6,356 nucleotides of DNA from CAYGBW01 sp964348185. Lineage in GTDB: Bacteria; Desulfobacterota; BSN033; WVXP01. Below the pieces are notes generated by a model that worked only from the letters and a program-made list of their open reading frames with translations, made no database searches and was not told where the DNA came from. Made by a program: the position numbers and the translations under genes. Positions 1 through 5,510 of this stretch are shown here, in pieces. Numbering within the stretch: position 1 is the first letter of the stretch; each line of letters opens with the position of its first letter. The stretch lies in assembly GCA_964348185.1 (NCBI GenBank), contig CAYGBW010000176.1, positions 1 through 6,356 of the forward strand, read 5' to 3'.

Positions 1-75
1 TCTCTCGCCCGCTCTCCTTCGACCTTGCTCAGGGTCGCTCGAGCCCACAGAGTTCGCAGAGGATGAGCCTAATTC

Positions 76-108
76 TGGCCTGATTTGTTGAGAGGAAAAA
101 TCAGGCCA
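76..108. repeat. Inverted repeat, 11-bp perfect stem
   Basis: TGGCCTGATTT (76-86) is the exact reverse complement of AAATCAGGCCA (98-108), with an 11-nt loop. No T tract follows on either strand. It may be part of a REP-like intergenic element or a transcript-end stabilising hairpin; the function is unknown. Confidence 0.7.
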
Positions 109-198
109 ACCACCAAGCCCTTCGGGCAACGCAATACAGATATCACAGCGAATCGAGTGTTGGTACCGAATCCTTGATATACGCGAAGCGTTGACGCG

Positions 199-233
199 TT
201 GATCTGAATCGCCCTTTCAGCGATTCAGATCAA
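199..233. repeat. Inverted repeat, 13-bp perfect stem
   Basis: TTGATCTGAATCG (199-211) pairs perfectly with CGATTCAGATCAA (221-233) around a 9-nt loop. This is the strongest hairpin in the left end of the window. It lacks a 3' T tract on both strands. It could stabilise the 3' end of the cytX-glycosylase transcript or be a mobile palindromic repeat. Confidence 0.75.
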
Positions 234-360
234 AACTCAGTGATCTAAGTGTGCTCTGTGAGAGATGGAAAAAAGCGCCGCTCAACTATCAGGATCCAAG
301 CCCGCCTTCGACGGATGGAAACTGACTCGATGCGACTTCATGCGCTTGCATTAGTTTGCA

Positions 361-924
361 TTATTCCGAATCCCTTGACCTGGATTGGACCAAGGGGTGC
401 AGTTTCTTCATGTCTTCAGACAGGGCTCGATACCAGGAACGGCTCCTTCCTGCCGCGGCTGGGTGGTAGGTAGGGAAAAAGAGGTCCTTTCCCCTCTCAA
501 ATACCTTTCCCCTGATCTTAGACACTCGATTCATCCCCAACAGCGCTTCGACAGCAACCCCTCCCAAAAGACAGATAACGGCCGGAGTGATCGCCGCGAT
601 CTGGCGCCGGAGGTGGGCATCGATACAGGTCTTATACTCCACCTTCCGAGGGACGCGGTTTTCTGGCGGTCGACACTTGACCACACTGGTGATGAAAAGG
701 TCACCCCTTTTCACACCCGCAGTCTCCAAGATTTCGTCGAGGATTCCTCCGGAGCGCCCCACAAACGGCCTGCCCTGGATATCCTCTTCTCTCCCCGGGG
801 CCTCCCCCACAAGCATAACCCTCGCCTTTTCCGACCCCTCCCCGGGAACGGCTTTTTTTCGATTCTCATGGAGAGGGCATCGGGTGCAGACGCGAATCTC
901 CTGGGCAATGTGGTTCAGTTTCAT
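361..924 (-). CDS. Uracil-DNA glycosylase, family 4-type (iron-sulfur)
   Basis: A 187-residue protein predicted to excise uracil from DNA, starting base excision repair of deaminated cytosine in the cytoplasm. Family marks are all present: four cysteines that would bind a [4Fe-4S] cluster (C13 and C16 in CTRC, C84 in the VVKCRPPENR segment, C100), active-site motif A GEAPGREED at 40-48 followed by GRPFVGRSG, and motif B YHPAAA at 153-158. The length fits the family. The ATG lies 22 nt after the cytX stop with only a weak ribosome binding site, so it is probably cotranscribed and perhaps translationally coupled to cytX. It would then sit downstream of the TPP riboswitch, which looks incidental for a repair enzyme. 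The C-terminus ends in a short basic tail. I did not assign a symbol because names (udg, udgA) vary; a family 5 enzyme is less likely given the motif A sequence. Confidence 0.93.
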   Translation of the reverse strand: MKLNHIAQEIRVCTRCPLHENRKKAVPGEGSEKARVMLVGEAPGREEDIQGRPFVGRSGGILDEILETAGVKRGDLFITSVVKCRPPENRVPRKVEYKTCIDAHLRRQIAAITPAVICLLGGVAVEALLGMNRVSKIRGKVFERGKDLFFPTYHPAAAGRSRSWYRALSEDMKKLHPLVQSRSRDSE

Positions 925-946
925 AATCTTGGCGTTTTCAAGGGTT

Positions 947-2221
947 CTACTTTTTTCGAATACGCAACAGAAAGAAATAGAGCGCGCCAGCGAGAATCAA
1001 GCTGGGAATGGCTCCTCCAATCTGCCAACCAATCAGCCAACCCCTCCCCACTTTGAACACGACGGCTCCGACCGCCCAGCAGAAAATGGCCGTCCAATGG
1101 ATCCCCCCCGTATACCAGTATGCACCCCGAGTGAAGAGCGCATCAGGCAGGAGAACAAGCTTTCGAGTGAAAAAATAGTCGACCAGAACAATCCCGAATA
1201 GGGGACAGAAGATTTGACCGATGATCTCCAAGAAATGCGTGTAAGTCTCAGGATACTCGCCAAAGACGAGGGCGATAATCGTCCCGATAGCGCCGGCGAG
1301 AACAACCCCCTTTCTCTCTCCCAGTTTCGGATAGATATTCAGAGCGGATACGGCCGCGGAGTAGATATCGAGAAATGTGGTGGTAAAAGTCGAAAAGAGC
1401 ACAATGACCATCGCTGGCACGAGAAACCCGAAAGCGACCATCAGTTTCAACACCATGGCTTCGGGCGTGGGTGACTGGGTGGCTAATCCTGCAGCCAATC
1501 CGATCAGGTACATCCAGGAGCTGACAATGAAATATCCCAACCAGGTCCCCCAGAAACTGCCGCGATCGTCTTTTGCATATCGGGAATAGTCACAGACCAA
1601 AGGGAGCCAGGAGATGGGCATGATGATCACGTAATCGAGCCCCAACATAAAGGGGAGATCTCCGGTCCCTTTTTCTTGGAGCAGTCGGTGGATTCCGTAT
1701 TCCTTGAAGACGACATACGTCATAACGACGCATAGAATAACCAAGGCGGTCACGGCAATTCGATGGAGCCATTTCCAGAATCTGTATCCAACGAGGGCCC
1801 ACAGGGTGGTCACGACCCCGAGCACCACAATCCAAAGCCTGGGCGTAAAAAGCGAGGAGCCTTGGGTAAACGTGGCGGCTGCCTGTCCCCCGATCCAGAC
1901 CATGACGGCAGTCCATCCGATGAGTTGAAAAATGTTCATCAAGGCCGGTATATAAGACCCCCGATTACCAAACGCTGGCCGGGTGCTCACCATGGTTGGG
2001 ATACCCCACTGACTCCCGATAAGGCCTCCGAGGGCCAGGGGGGTGTTCCCGATAAGGTGGCCTAGAAGAATCACCGCGACTCCCGCAATGTATCCCATGG
2101 GCACCAGGATTCCTCCAGCCCATATCTCCGCCAGAGAAACGGCCGCCCCTGTCCACAAAAGAAAGAAGTCCAGGCCATTCAGTGTCCTTTCAGACTGTGG
2201 AACTGGTTCTACTCCGTTCAT
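947..2221 (-). CDS. cytX: NCS1 transporter, predicted hydroxymethylpyrimidine permease CytX
   Basis: A 424-residue, very hydrophobic inner-membrane protein of the nucleobase:cation symporter-1 (cytosine permease CodB-like) family, predicted to have about twelve membrane helices. Family signatures seen are STRPAFGNRGS (79-89) near the first helices, SWLPLVCDYSRY (204-215) in the middle, and LVDYFFTRK (346-354) late in the protein. Length matches CodB/CytX proteins. Substrate assignment to the thiamine precursor HMP rests on the TPP riboswitch and terminator directly upstream, the established context of the CytX subfamily; cytosine or another nucleobase is less likely. The frame opens earlier with a TTG at 2239, but ATG at 2221 is preferred because GGAGGAGGG (2229-2237) sits 7 nt upstream as its ribosome binding site. 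The glycosylase gene follows after 22 nt. No thiamine biosynthesis gene is in the window. Confidence 0.92.
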   Translation of the reverse strand: MNGVEPVPQSERTLNGLDFFLLWTGAAVSLAEIWAGGILVPMGYIAGVAVILLGHLIGNTPLALGGLIGSQWGIPTMVSTRPAFGNRGSYIPALMNIFQLIGWTAVMVWIGGQAAATFTQGSSLFTPRLWIVVLGVVTTLWALVGYRFWKWLHRIAVTALVILCVVMTYVVFKEYGIHRLLQEKGTGDLPFMLGLDYVIIMPISWLPLVCDYSRYAKDDRGSFWGTWLGYFIVSSWMYLIGLAAGLATQSPTPEAMVLKLMVAFGFLVPAMVIVLFSTFTTTFLDIYSAAVSALNIYPKLGERKGVVLAGAIGTIIALVFGEYPETYTHFLEIIGQIFCPLFGIVLVDYFFTRKLVLLPDALFTRGAYWYTGGIHWTAIFCWAVGAVVFKVGRGWLIGWQIGGAIPSLILAGALYFFLLRIRKK

Positions 2222-2228
2222 GGTTTTG

Positions 2229-2237
2229 CCCTCCTCC
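2229..2237 (-). promoter_or_regulatory. Strong ribosome binding site deciding the cytX start
   Basis: Minus-strand GGAGGAGGG ends 7 nt before the ATG at 2221. It overlaps the upstream TTG (2239) of the same frame, which argues that translation begins at the ATG and not at the TTG. Confidence 0.85.
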
Positions 2238-2419
2238 AATTGGAAAACACCGAGGCCTCCAGCCTGTCTACCCCCATCCCGTTTTCACCATGGGAATTCG
2301 GAATACCTGAAATAAAGCAATCTATGGGGTCGTATACTTGGGCTATGGAGTTTTCAGTACCTCTCTTCTTCTTGAATGAATCGGGAATGGGGCCTGGAGA
2401 CAGGAGAGAAGGGAGTCGG

Positions 2420-2456
2420 AAAAAAGCCGCAATTCCGAACTTTGCAACTACGGCTT
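2420..2456 (-). terminator. Intrinsic terminator, expression platform of the TPP riboswitch
   Basis: On the minus strand AAGCCGTAGTT (2446-2456) pairs with AATTGCGGCTT (2424-2434): an 11-bp stem with two G-U pairs and an 11-nt loop, ending in a run of six T (2420-2425). It lies 17 nt after the aptamer. Its 5' arm contains GCCGU (2450-2454), complementary to GCGGC in the 3' strand of riboswitch P1 (2472-2476), so P1 and the antiterminator are mutually exclusive. This fits transcriptional OFF control by TPP. Confidence 0.88.
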
Positions 2457-2472
2457 CACATCGGGTTGATTG

Positions 2473-2586
2473 CCGCTTTCCCTACGTCGGAATTATCCGC
2501 ACAGGTTCAAGGGGTCATCCCGCTCACCCAAGAAAAATCCCTTGGCGTGATTCTGGAATTTCTCAGCCTATCAGCTCCCCCAGCGA
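2473..2586 (-). ncRNA. TPP (thiamine pyrophosphate) riboswitch
   Basis: The aptamer reads on the minus strand with all the conserved blocks of the THI element. P1 is formed by TCGCT (2582-2586) and AGCGG (2473-2477). GGGGAGC (2574-2580) and GGCTGAGA (2561-2568) give P2 and the pyrimidine-sensing junction. A variable P3 arm follows, with an extra hairpin CCAAG/CTTGG. Then come GACCCCTTGAACCTG, the pyrophosphate-side GCGGATAATTCCG, and GTAGGGAA (2478-2485) closing the aptamer. Binding of TPP should shut off the downstream cytX operon through the terminator at 2420-2456. Confidence 0.96.
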
Positions 2587-2597
2587 TTCCATTTACC

Positions 2598-2624
2598 CTT
2601 AAATCATTTCTGTTAAACTGTCAA
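2598..2624 (-). promoter_or_regulatory. Candidate sigma70 promoter for the riboswitch-cytX operon
   Basis: Minus-strand TTGACA (2619-2624) is a perfect -35. A -10 like TTTAAG (2598-2603) follows after a short 15-nt spacer. Transcription would start near 2591, just before riboswitch P1 at 2586, which is where a start is needed. The -10 is weak and its exact register is uncertain. Confidence 0.6.
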
Positions 2625-2836
2625 CCGGAATCTGCACAGAAAAAGATCGACCCCTCGAGATCATCTCCACATACTTTTGTCGCTGTCTATAAAGCGAATA
2701 TGGAGTCTGAAATCTCGTCGATCACCGAAACAAAATCAGGCTCCCTTTTTGGAATTGGCCCGAATTTTGCCAAGAGCCCTATCACATAGCAAGGCAAACA
2801 CGTTTGGGTGAGTGCCAACGGTCAACAGTGAAGGCC

Positions 2837-3847
2837 ATGAAATACCGGATCCCTCTCTTGATTTCATTCTTCCTTGTCCTGTCTTCTCACCCATCATCTG
2901 CCGACGAAGGCAGGGCCAGCAGGGCCTCTCCCCTGGAGGAAAAGGTCGATTTATATCGGTTTTTCGATCTCTACGGAGGGACCTGGCTTACACTGGGTGA
3001 GGGCTCCTGGGAGATCTCGTTCCCCTTTGCGGGATTTACGGGAAGATCCAAACTCGAGTTTGAGGATATCGACAGCCCCCTGTATACGATTGGGGCCAGG
3101 ATAAAACCCTATTTCTACTTCATCACCGTTGATGCCCGTTATGAGTCCGGCAAGATACAAACAGGGACAACGATCGATTCGGATTGGATCGACAGCTTAC
3201 TCTTTTCCAGATCCGAGTCTGATGCTGATGGAGATGTGGAGTATCTGGCTTTGGATGTTTATTTACTCCTCTGGCCACCTCGTGGAAAGCCTGTCGGTTG
3301 GGGAAGGGGTGCGGAAAAGCCGCCCGATCTTGCGAGTCTTGAGTTACTTCTGGGGTGGTTTCGCTACGAGGACAGGATCGATATCACGAATGGGGTCCAG
3401 GTGATCCCCCCGTCTGGCCCGTTCAGCGGCCTCCGGTCAGAGTACACCTTCGAGTGGCAAGGCTTCAGAACCGGCCTGAAATACGAGTGGGATTTCATAA
3501 GAAGGCCTTCTCGGTTTCTCTATGCCCTGGGCGTCAAAGCTTGGGGTGCCTATCTCTGGGGGGTGGACTACGACGGAGAAGGGATTTGGAACCTGAGGAC
3601 AGATTTTGCTCAAAACCCAAGTTTCGCCCACGAGGCTGACGGCGACGGCTTTGAGGGGCAGATCGGCGTTTTCTACAGCCCACTCAAACACCTCAAGGCC
3701 GATCTGTCCTATCGCTATCTGAGCCTCAGGGGAGACGACGGAACAGACACGACCTTCTTCAGCGATGGCACTATCGGAGAGGCCAATCTTGACAAGGTTC
3801 GCTCAAGGAGGCAGGGAATCCTCTTTCTCCTCTCCTACTCCTTCTAG
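2837..3847 (+). CDS. Omptin-like outer-membrane beta-barrel protein
   Basis: A 336-residue secreted protein. Residues 1-22 form a signal peptide (MKYR, hydrophobic core, cleavage after SSA), leaving about 314 residues, close to mature OmpT (297). The rest alternates polar and hydrophobic residues in aromatic-rich strands and ends with LLSYSF, a typical C-terminal beta-signal for BAM insertion. By eye it aligns along its length with omptins: IDSDWIDS (113-120) matches the OmpT segment VDQDWMDS that carries catalytic D83 and D85, and VDYDGE (243-248) falls where OmpT has DNDEH with D210 and H212. D246 is kept but the His position is E248, so classical protease activity is doubtful. The frame is open from a TTG at 2804; ATG 2837 is chosen because it gives a clean signal peptide, although its ribosome binding site is poor. 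The gene stands alone, divergent from cytX. A Protochlamydia Pom-type barrel is an alternative family label. Confidence 0.8.
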   Translation: MKYRIPLLISFFLVLSSHPSSADEGRASRASPLEEKVDLYRFFDLYGGTWLTLGEGSWEISFPFAGFTGRSKLEFEDIDSPLYTIGARIKPYFYFITVDARYESGKIQTGTTIDSDWIDSLLFSRSESDADGDVEYLALDVYLLLWPPRGKPVGWGRGAEKPPDLASLELLLGWFRYEDRIDITNGVQVIPPSGPFSGLRSEYTFEWQGFRTGLKYEWDFIRRPSRFLYALGVKAWGAYLWGVDYDGEGIWNLRTDFAQNPSFAHEADGDGFEGQIGVFYSPLKHLKADLSYRYLSLRGDDGTDTTFFSDGTIGEANLDKVRSRRQGILFLLSYSF

Positions 3848-3850
3848 TTG

Positions 3851-4047
3851 GTCGTCACTGAAAAATGCCCTTTCCGCTCTCTGTACGGAGTTTTTGGCCC
3901 GTTCTAAGGCTCGGTCGTTCGAATTCCCGAACTCGGCCTAGCGGCCTCAGACAGCGGGAATTCGCCTCTTCGAGGACACTCCCCTCCCCAAGACGGGGCC
4001 CCAAAAACTCCGTAATGTTCGCTTCAAGGACATTTCTCAGTGACGAC
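3851..4047. repeat. Long imperfect inverted repeat (MITE-like or giant hairpin)
   Basis: The outer arms 3851-3897 and 4001-4047 are both 47 nt and are inverted copies with 37 identical positions and no gaps. The outer 22 nt differ at only two positions and the inner 14 nt (TACGGAGTTTTTGG at 3884-3897, its complement at 4001-4014) are perfect. Deeper arms are looser, but CGAATTCCCG (3920-3929) again matches CGGGAATTCG (3955-3964). The element begins 3 nt after the omptin-like stop and ends 46 nt before the radical SAM stop, exactly between convergent genes. There is no transposase and I see no target-site duplication. It may be a non-autonomous mobile element, and may double as a bidirectional transcription barrier. 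Confidence 0.75.
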
Positions 4048-4093
4048 GAATTGGCGGTAACGTCCCCATTAGATTGAAACCGGTGGAGTGGCA

Positions 4094-4972
4094 TTAGAAA
4101 AGAATAGTCCCTGGTGATTCCCATCTGGCATAGAGGTGGTTGTTTGAAAACACCAGGGATTTGATGAATTTCCCATAATAGCTCTTTTCAGACTTCTCAA
4201 AAACCACGTTCACCCCTTCGATGTCATAAACGGTTTCTCCCCATGGGAAGACGAAGACGGGCCGGGCCTGGTTTTGCGCTACGAGGCTATTGACATAGAA
4301 AAGAGCGTGCCCGGGGTCGTCAAAATTCCAATTCTCATGGAGGTCCAATTCGACGGCATTCTCAAGGCACCACTTCGCCACCTGTTCGTTGACGCTTTCA
4401 TCAGGAATCCCGATTTCCTTGAAGACCACCTGCTGAATTCCGATTTGCCGACACCAGCGGACAAAGTCGAGGGCGTCTTCGGGGGATGAAACCCCCTGTT
4501 TCGACAGGAAACATGCGGCCCTTACGACCAGATCGCACTCTTTTGTCAGGTACGAGACGAGCGTCTCATAGTCAACATTCAGGCCGAGCAAGGCTTTGCG
4601 CTTCTTCGGTTGGTGATGAGGGAGGGTAAGGGTCAAATTGGTGAGATGCCTCCCAACGAGATTGAGGAAGGATTCCCGTTCTGGGAGAATATCTTTCCCC
4701 GGAGTGATCAAACCGATTTGGGCAAACTCCGGGCTGGCCTCTGAAAGAATCTGGTAGAGGTGTGTCCATTCACCCAGGAGGGGGTCCCCTTTTGCATCGA
4801 TCTCCATGGCTACTGCTCCGCTCTGGAGGGCGAACTGGCGAGCCTTTTTGAATTTCTGAGAGTCGAATAGATCCCCCCCGGCGGGGCCTTTCCCTTCTTG
4901 ATGGGCGCAGTGTGGACATGAGGCTTCGCATGTCACCGATTCGGAGATCACCTGGAGTGTGTGGACTGTCAA
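4094..4972 (-). CDS. Radical SAM protein of unknown function
   Basis: A 292-residue protein from the proposed TTG start. C15, C19 and C22 in CEASCPHC form the CxxxCxxC site for the SAM-binding [4Fe-4S] cluster. KGDPLL (61-66) stands in the place of the GGEPLL motif of MoaA-like radical SAM proteins. A segment around residues 162-187 (the SPEDALDFVRWCRQIGI region and KEIGIPDES) resembles the later strands of such barrels. The C-terminus ends in SNNHLYARWESPGTILF, with no extra cysteine cluster, so no SPASM domain is visible. Substrate is unknown and no precursor peptide or partner is adjacent. The frame stays open to a GTG at 5254, but that extension runs into a repeat tract and does not look like protein. 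TTG 4972 is preferred because AAGGA (4979-4983) is well placed and a promoter (5013-5040) lies just upstream. The gene is convergent with the omptin-like gene. Confidence 0.8.
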   Translation of the reverse strand: MTVHTLQVISESVTCEASCPHCAHQEGKGPAGGDLFDSQKFKKARQFALQSGAVAMEIDAKGDPLLGEWTHLYQILSEASPEFAQIGLITPGKDILPERESFLNLVGRHLTNLTLTLPHHQPKKRKALLGLNVDYETLVSYLTKECDLVVRAACFLSKQGVSSPEDALDFVRWCRQIGIQQVVFKEIGIPDESVNEQVAKWCLENAVELDLHENWNFDDPGHALFYVNSLVAQNQARPVFVFPWGETVYDIEGVNVVFEKSEKSYYGKFIKSLVFSNNHLYARWESPGTILF

Positions 4973-4978
4973 ATCTCT

Positions 4979-4983
4979 TCCTT
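4979..4983 (-). promoter_or_regulatory. Ribosome binding site supporting the TTG start at 4972
   Basis: Minus-strand AAGGAAGAG starts at 4983; its AAGGA core ends 6 nt before the TTG. No comparable site precedes the other in-frame GTG or TTG codons farther upstream that I examined. Confidence 0.6.
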
Positions 4984-5012
4984 GATCTGGAGGGTTGTGA
5001 TCCGTCAGATGT

Positions 5013-5040
5013 ATTTTAGCGAAAAATCCCCAGAGATCAA
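5013..5040 (-). promoter_or_regulatory. Candidate sigma70 promoter for the radical SAM gene
   Basis: Minus-strand TTGATC (5035-5040), a 16-nt spacer and TAAAAT (5013-5018). A start near 5006 would give a short leader with the AAGGA site and the TTG codon at 4972. This placement excludes the longer N-terminus. Confidence 0.6.
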
Positions 5041-5224
5041 CAGTTAAATTCTCAACCCTTATATCCCCTACACAGATAGATCGCGCAGGGGAGACAGAGT
5101 TTTTGTAATCGTTCAGCACATGGTTAGCATGCGGTTTTTGGGTAGTCACGATCCAGAATGAAAAGGGAGGTGAACAGAGGCGAAGTTTGACGCAAACGCC
5201 CGTTCTCTTGTGTGTCCAACGGGC

Positions 5225-5420
5225 GCAGCGATCGAACAATTTGAACAATCTCACCCAATTGACTCAATCAACTCAATTGACCAAATTAACTCATACAGGA
5301 GGTTTCTTACGTCTCGAACAAGCACAGCGATCGAACGAGCGGAGCGATTGAACAATTCGAACCTTCTCGAGTGATCGAACAAGCGGAGCGATTGAACAGT
5401 TCGAACGACTTGAACCTTTC
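5225..5420. repeat. 9-nt-periodic intergenic repeat tract
   Basis: Units of nine nucleotides repeat through this tract. Block one: GCAGCGATC, GAACAATTT, GAACAATCT (5225-5251). Block two: CAATTGACT, CAATCAACT, CAATTGACC, AAATTAACT (5256-5291), four contiguous units. Block three (5316-5420) alternates GAACRAGCRSAGCGATY units of 17 nt with GAACAATTC, GAACAGTTC, GAACGACTT and GAACCTTTC units. Within block three, 5329-5362 and 5373-5406 are 34-nt copies with two differences. A unique gap at 5292-5315 splits the tract. Similar GAAC-rich repeats are, from memory, frequent between genes in some deltaproteobacteria; their function is unknown. Confidence 0.8.
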
Positions 5421-5430
5421 ACCGCTCCGG

Positions 5431-5459
5431 TTGACCTTTCAAAGGGATTGTGCTAATAC
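5431..5459 (+). promoter_or_regulatory. Candidate promoter for the PilZ-FHA gene
   Basis: TTGACC (5431-5436), a 17-nt spacer and TAATAC (5454-5459), preceded by TG at 5451-5452, giving an extended -10. The start would lie near 5466, about 45 nt before the ATG. It abuts the end of the repeat tract. Confidence 0.55.
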
Positions 5460-5497
5460 GATAGGAAAACCTTTTCATGGAAAGAGAAAGAAATTTC

Positions 5498-5505
5498 AGG
5501 GGGGG
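5498..5505 (+). promoter_or_regulatory. G-rich ribosome binding site of the PilZ-FHA gene
   Basis: AGGGGGGG ends 5 nt before the ATG at 5511. The seven-G run is unusual as a Shine-Dalgarno site but contains the GGGG core at good spacing and fixes the start. Confidence 0.7.
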
Positions 5506-5510
5506 AACAG

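Larger units (their letters stand above)
1..360. other. Gene-free segment with clustered inverted repeats
   Basis: I see no convincing gene in this stretch, which lies downstream of the glycosylase gene. It holds a CGACC/GGTCG hairpin near 20-38, an 11-bp stem at 76-108, a small GCCC-TTC-GGGC hairpin at 117-127, ATATCA/TGATAT arms at 140-145 and 175-180, and a 13-bp stem at 199-233. A direct repeat TTGCATTA occurs at 346-353 and 356-363, the second copy running over the stop codon of the glycosylase gene. None of the strong stems is followed by a T tract on either strand, so they are not classical intrinsic terminators. A T-run read on the minus strand (269-274, after a GC-rich stretch) is the only weak terminator-like signal for the upstream operon. 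Confidence 0.6.
2222..2836. other. Divergent intergenic region with cytX leader
   Basis: This 615-bp gap separates cytX (minus) from the omptin-like gene (plus). On the minus strand it holds, in order of transcription, a promoter, a TPP riboswitch and an intrinsic terminator, then about 180 nt of leader (2240-2419) in which I see no further convincing element. On the plus strand no strong promoter stands out before the omptin-like gene; TATAAA at 2688-2693 lacks a good -35. A small inverted repeat TTGGC-N9-GCCAA at 2755-2773 could be an operator but may be chance. Long open frames here on the plus strand are antisense to the riboswitch leader and have no coding support. Confidence 0.7.
4973..5510. 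other. Intergenic region: two promoters and a 9-nt repeat tract
   Basis: This 538-bp gap separates the radical SAM gene (minus) from the PilZ-FHA gene (plus). It contains a minus-strand promoter (5013-5040), a hairpin CGCCCGTT/AACGGGCG (5197-5204 and 5218-5225, 13-nt loop), a 9-nt-periodic repeat tract (5225-5420), and a plus-strand promoter (5431-5459). Between 5045 and 5195 I see nothing assignable. The minus-strand frame across this region is open, but its translation is low in protein character and includes repeat-encoded LFKLFD. Confidence 0.65.

Noticed and set aside
199..233. Intrinsic terminator for the cytX-glycosylase operon
   Set aside because: The stem is perfect but no T tract follows on the minus strand (the next bases are CGCG), so only an inverted repeat is claimed.
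249..473. Plus-strand 74-codon ORF at the left end
   Set aside because: It overlaps the glycosylase C-terminus, has no ribosome binding site and its translation has no recognisable domain.
385..1201. Two long plus-strand ORFs over the glycosylase and cytX 3' end
   Set aside because: They are shadows of two strongly supported minus-strand genes with full family motifs.
2376..2789. Plus-strand ORF of 137 codons
   Set aside because: It lies antisense to the TPP riboswitch, terminator and promoter; the RNA structure explains the sequence and the translation has no protein features.
3855..4124. ORFs on both strands inside the long inverted repeat
   Set aside because: Open frames follow from the palindrome; both run through repeat arms and one overlaps the radical SAM C-terminus.
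5225..5420. CRISPR array
   Set aside because: The periodicity is 9 nt with degenerate units and there are no unique spacers of similar length between identical repeats.
4094..5510. RiPP cluster built on the radical SAM gene
   Set aside because: No short precursor peptide with a ribosome binding site, no protease or exporter is adjacent, and the enzyme lacks a SPASM or peptide-recognition domain.
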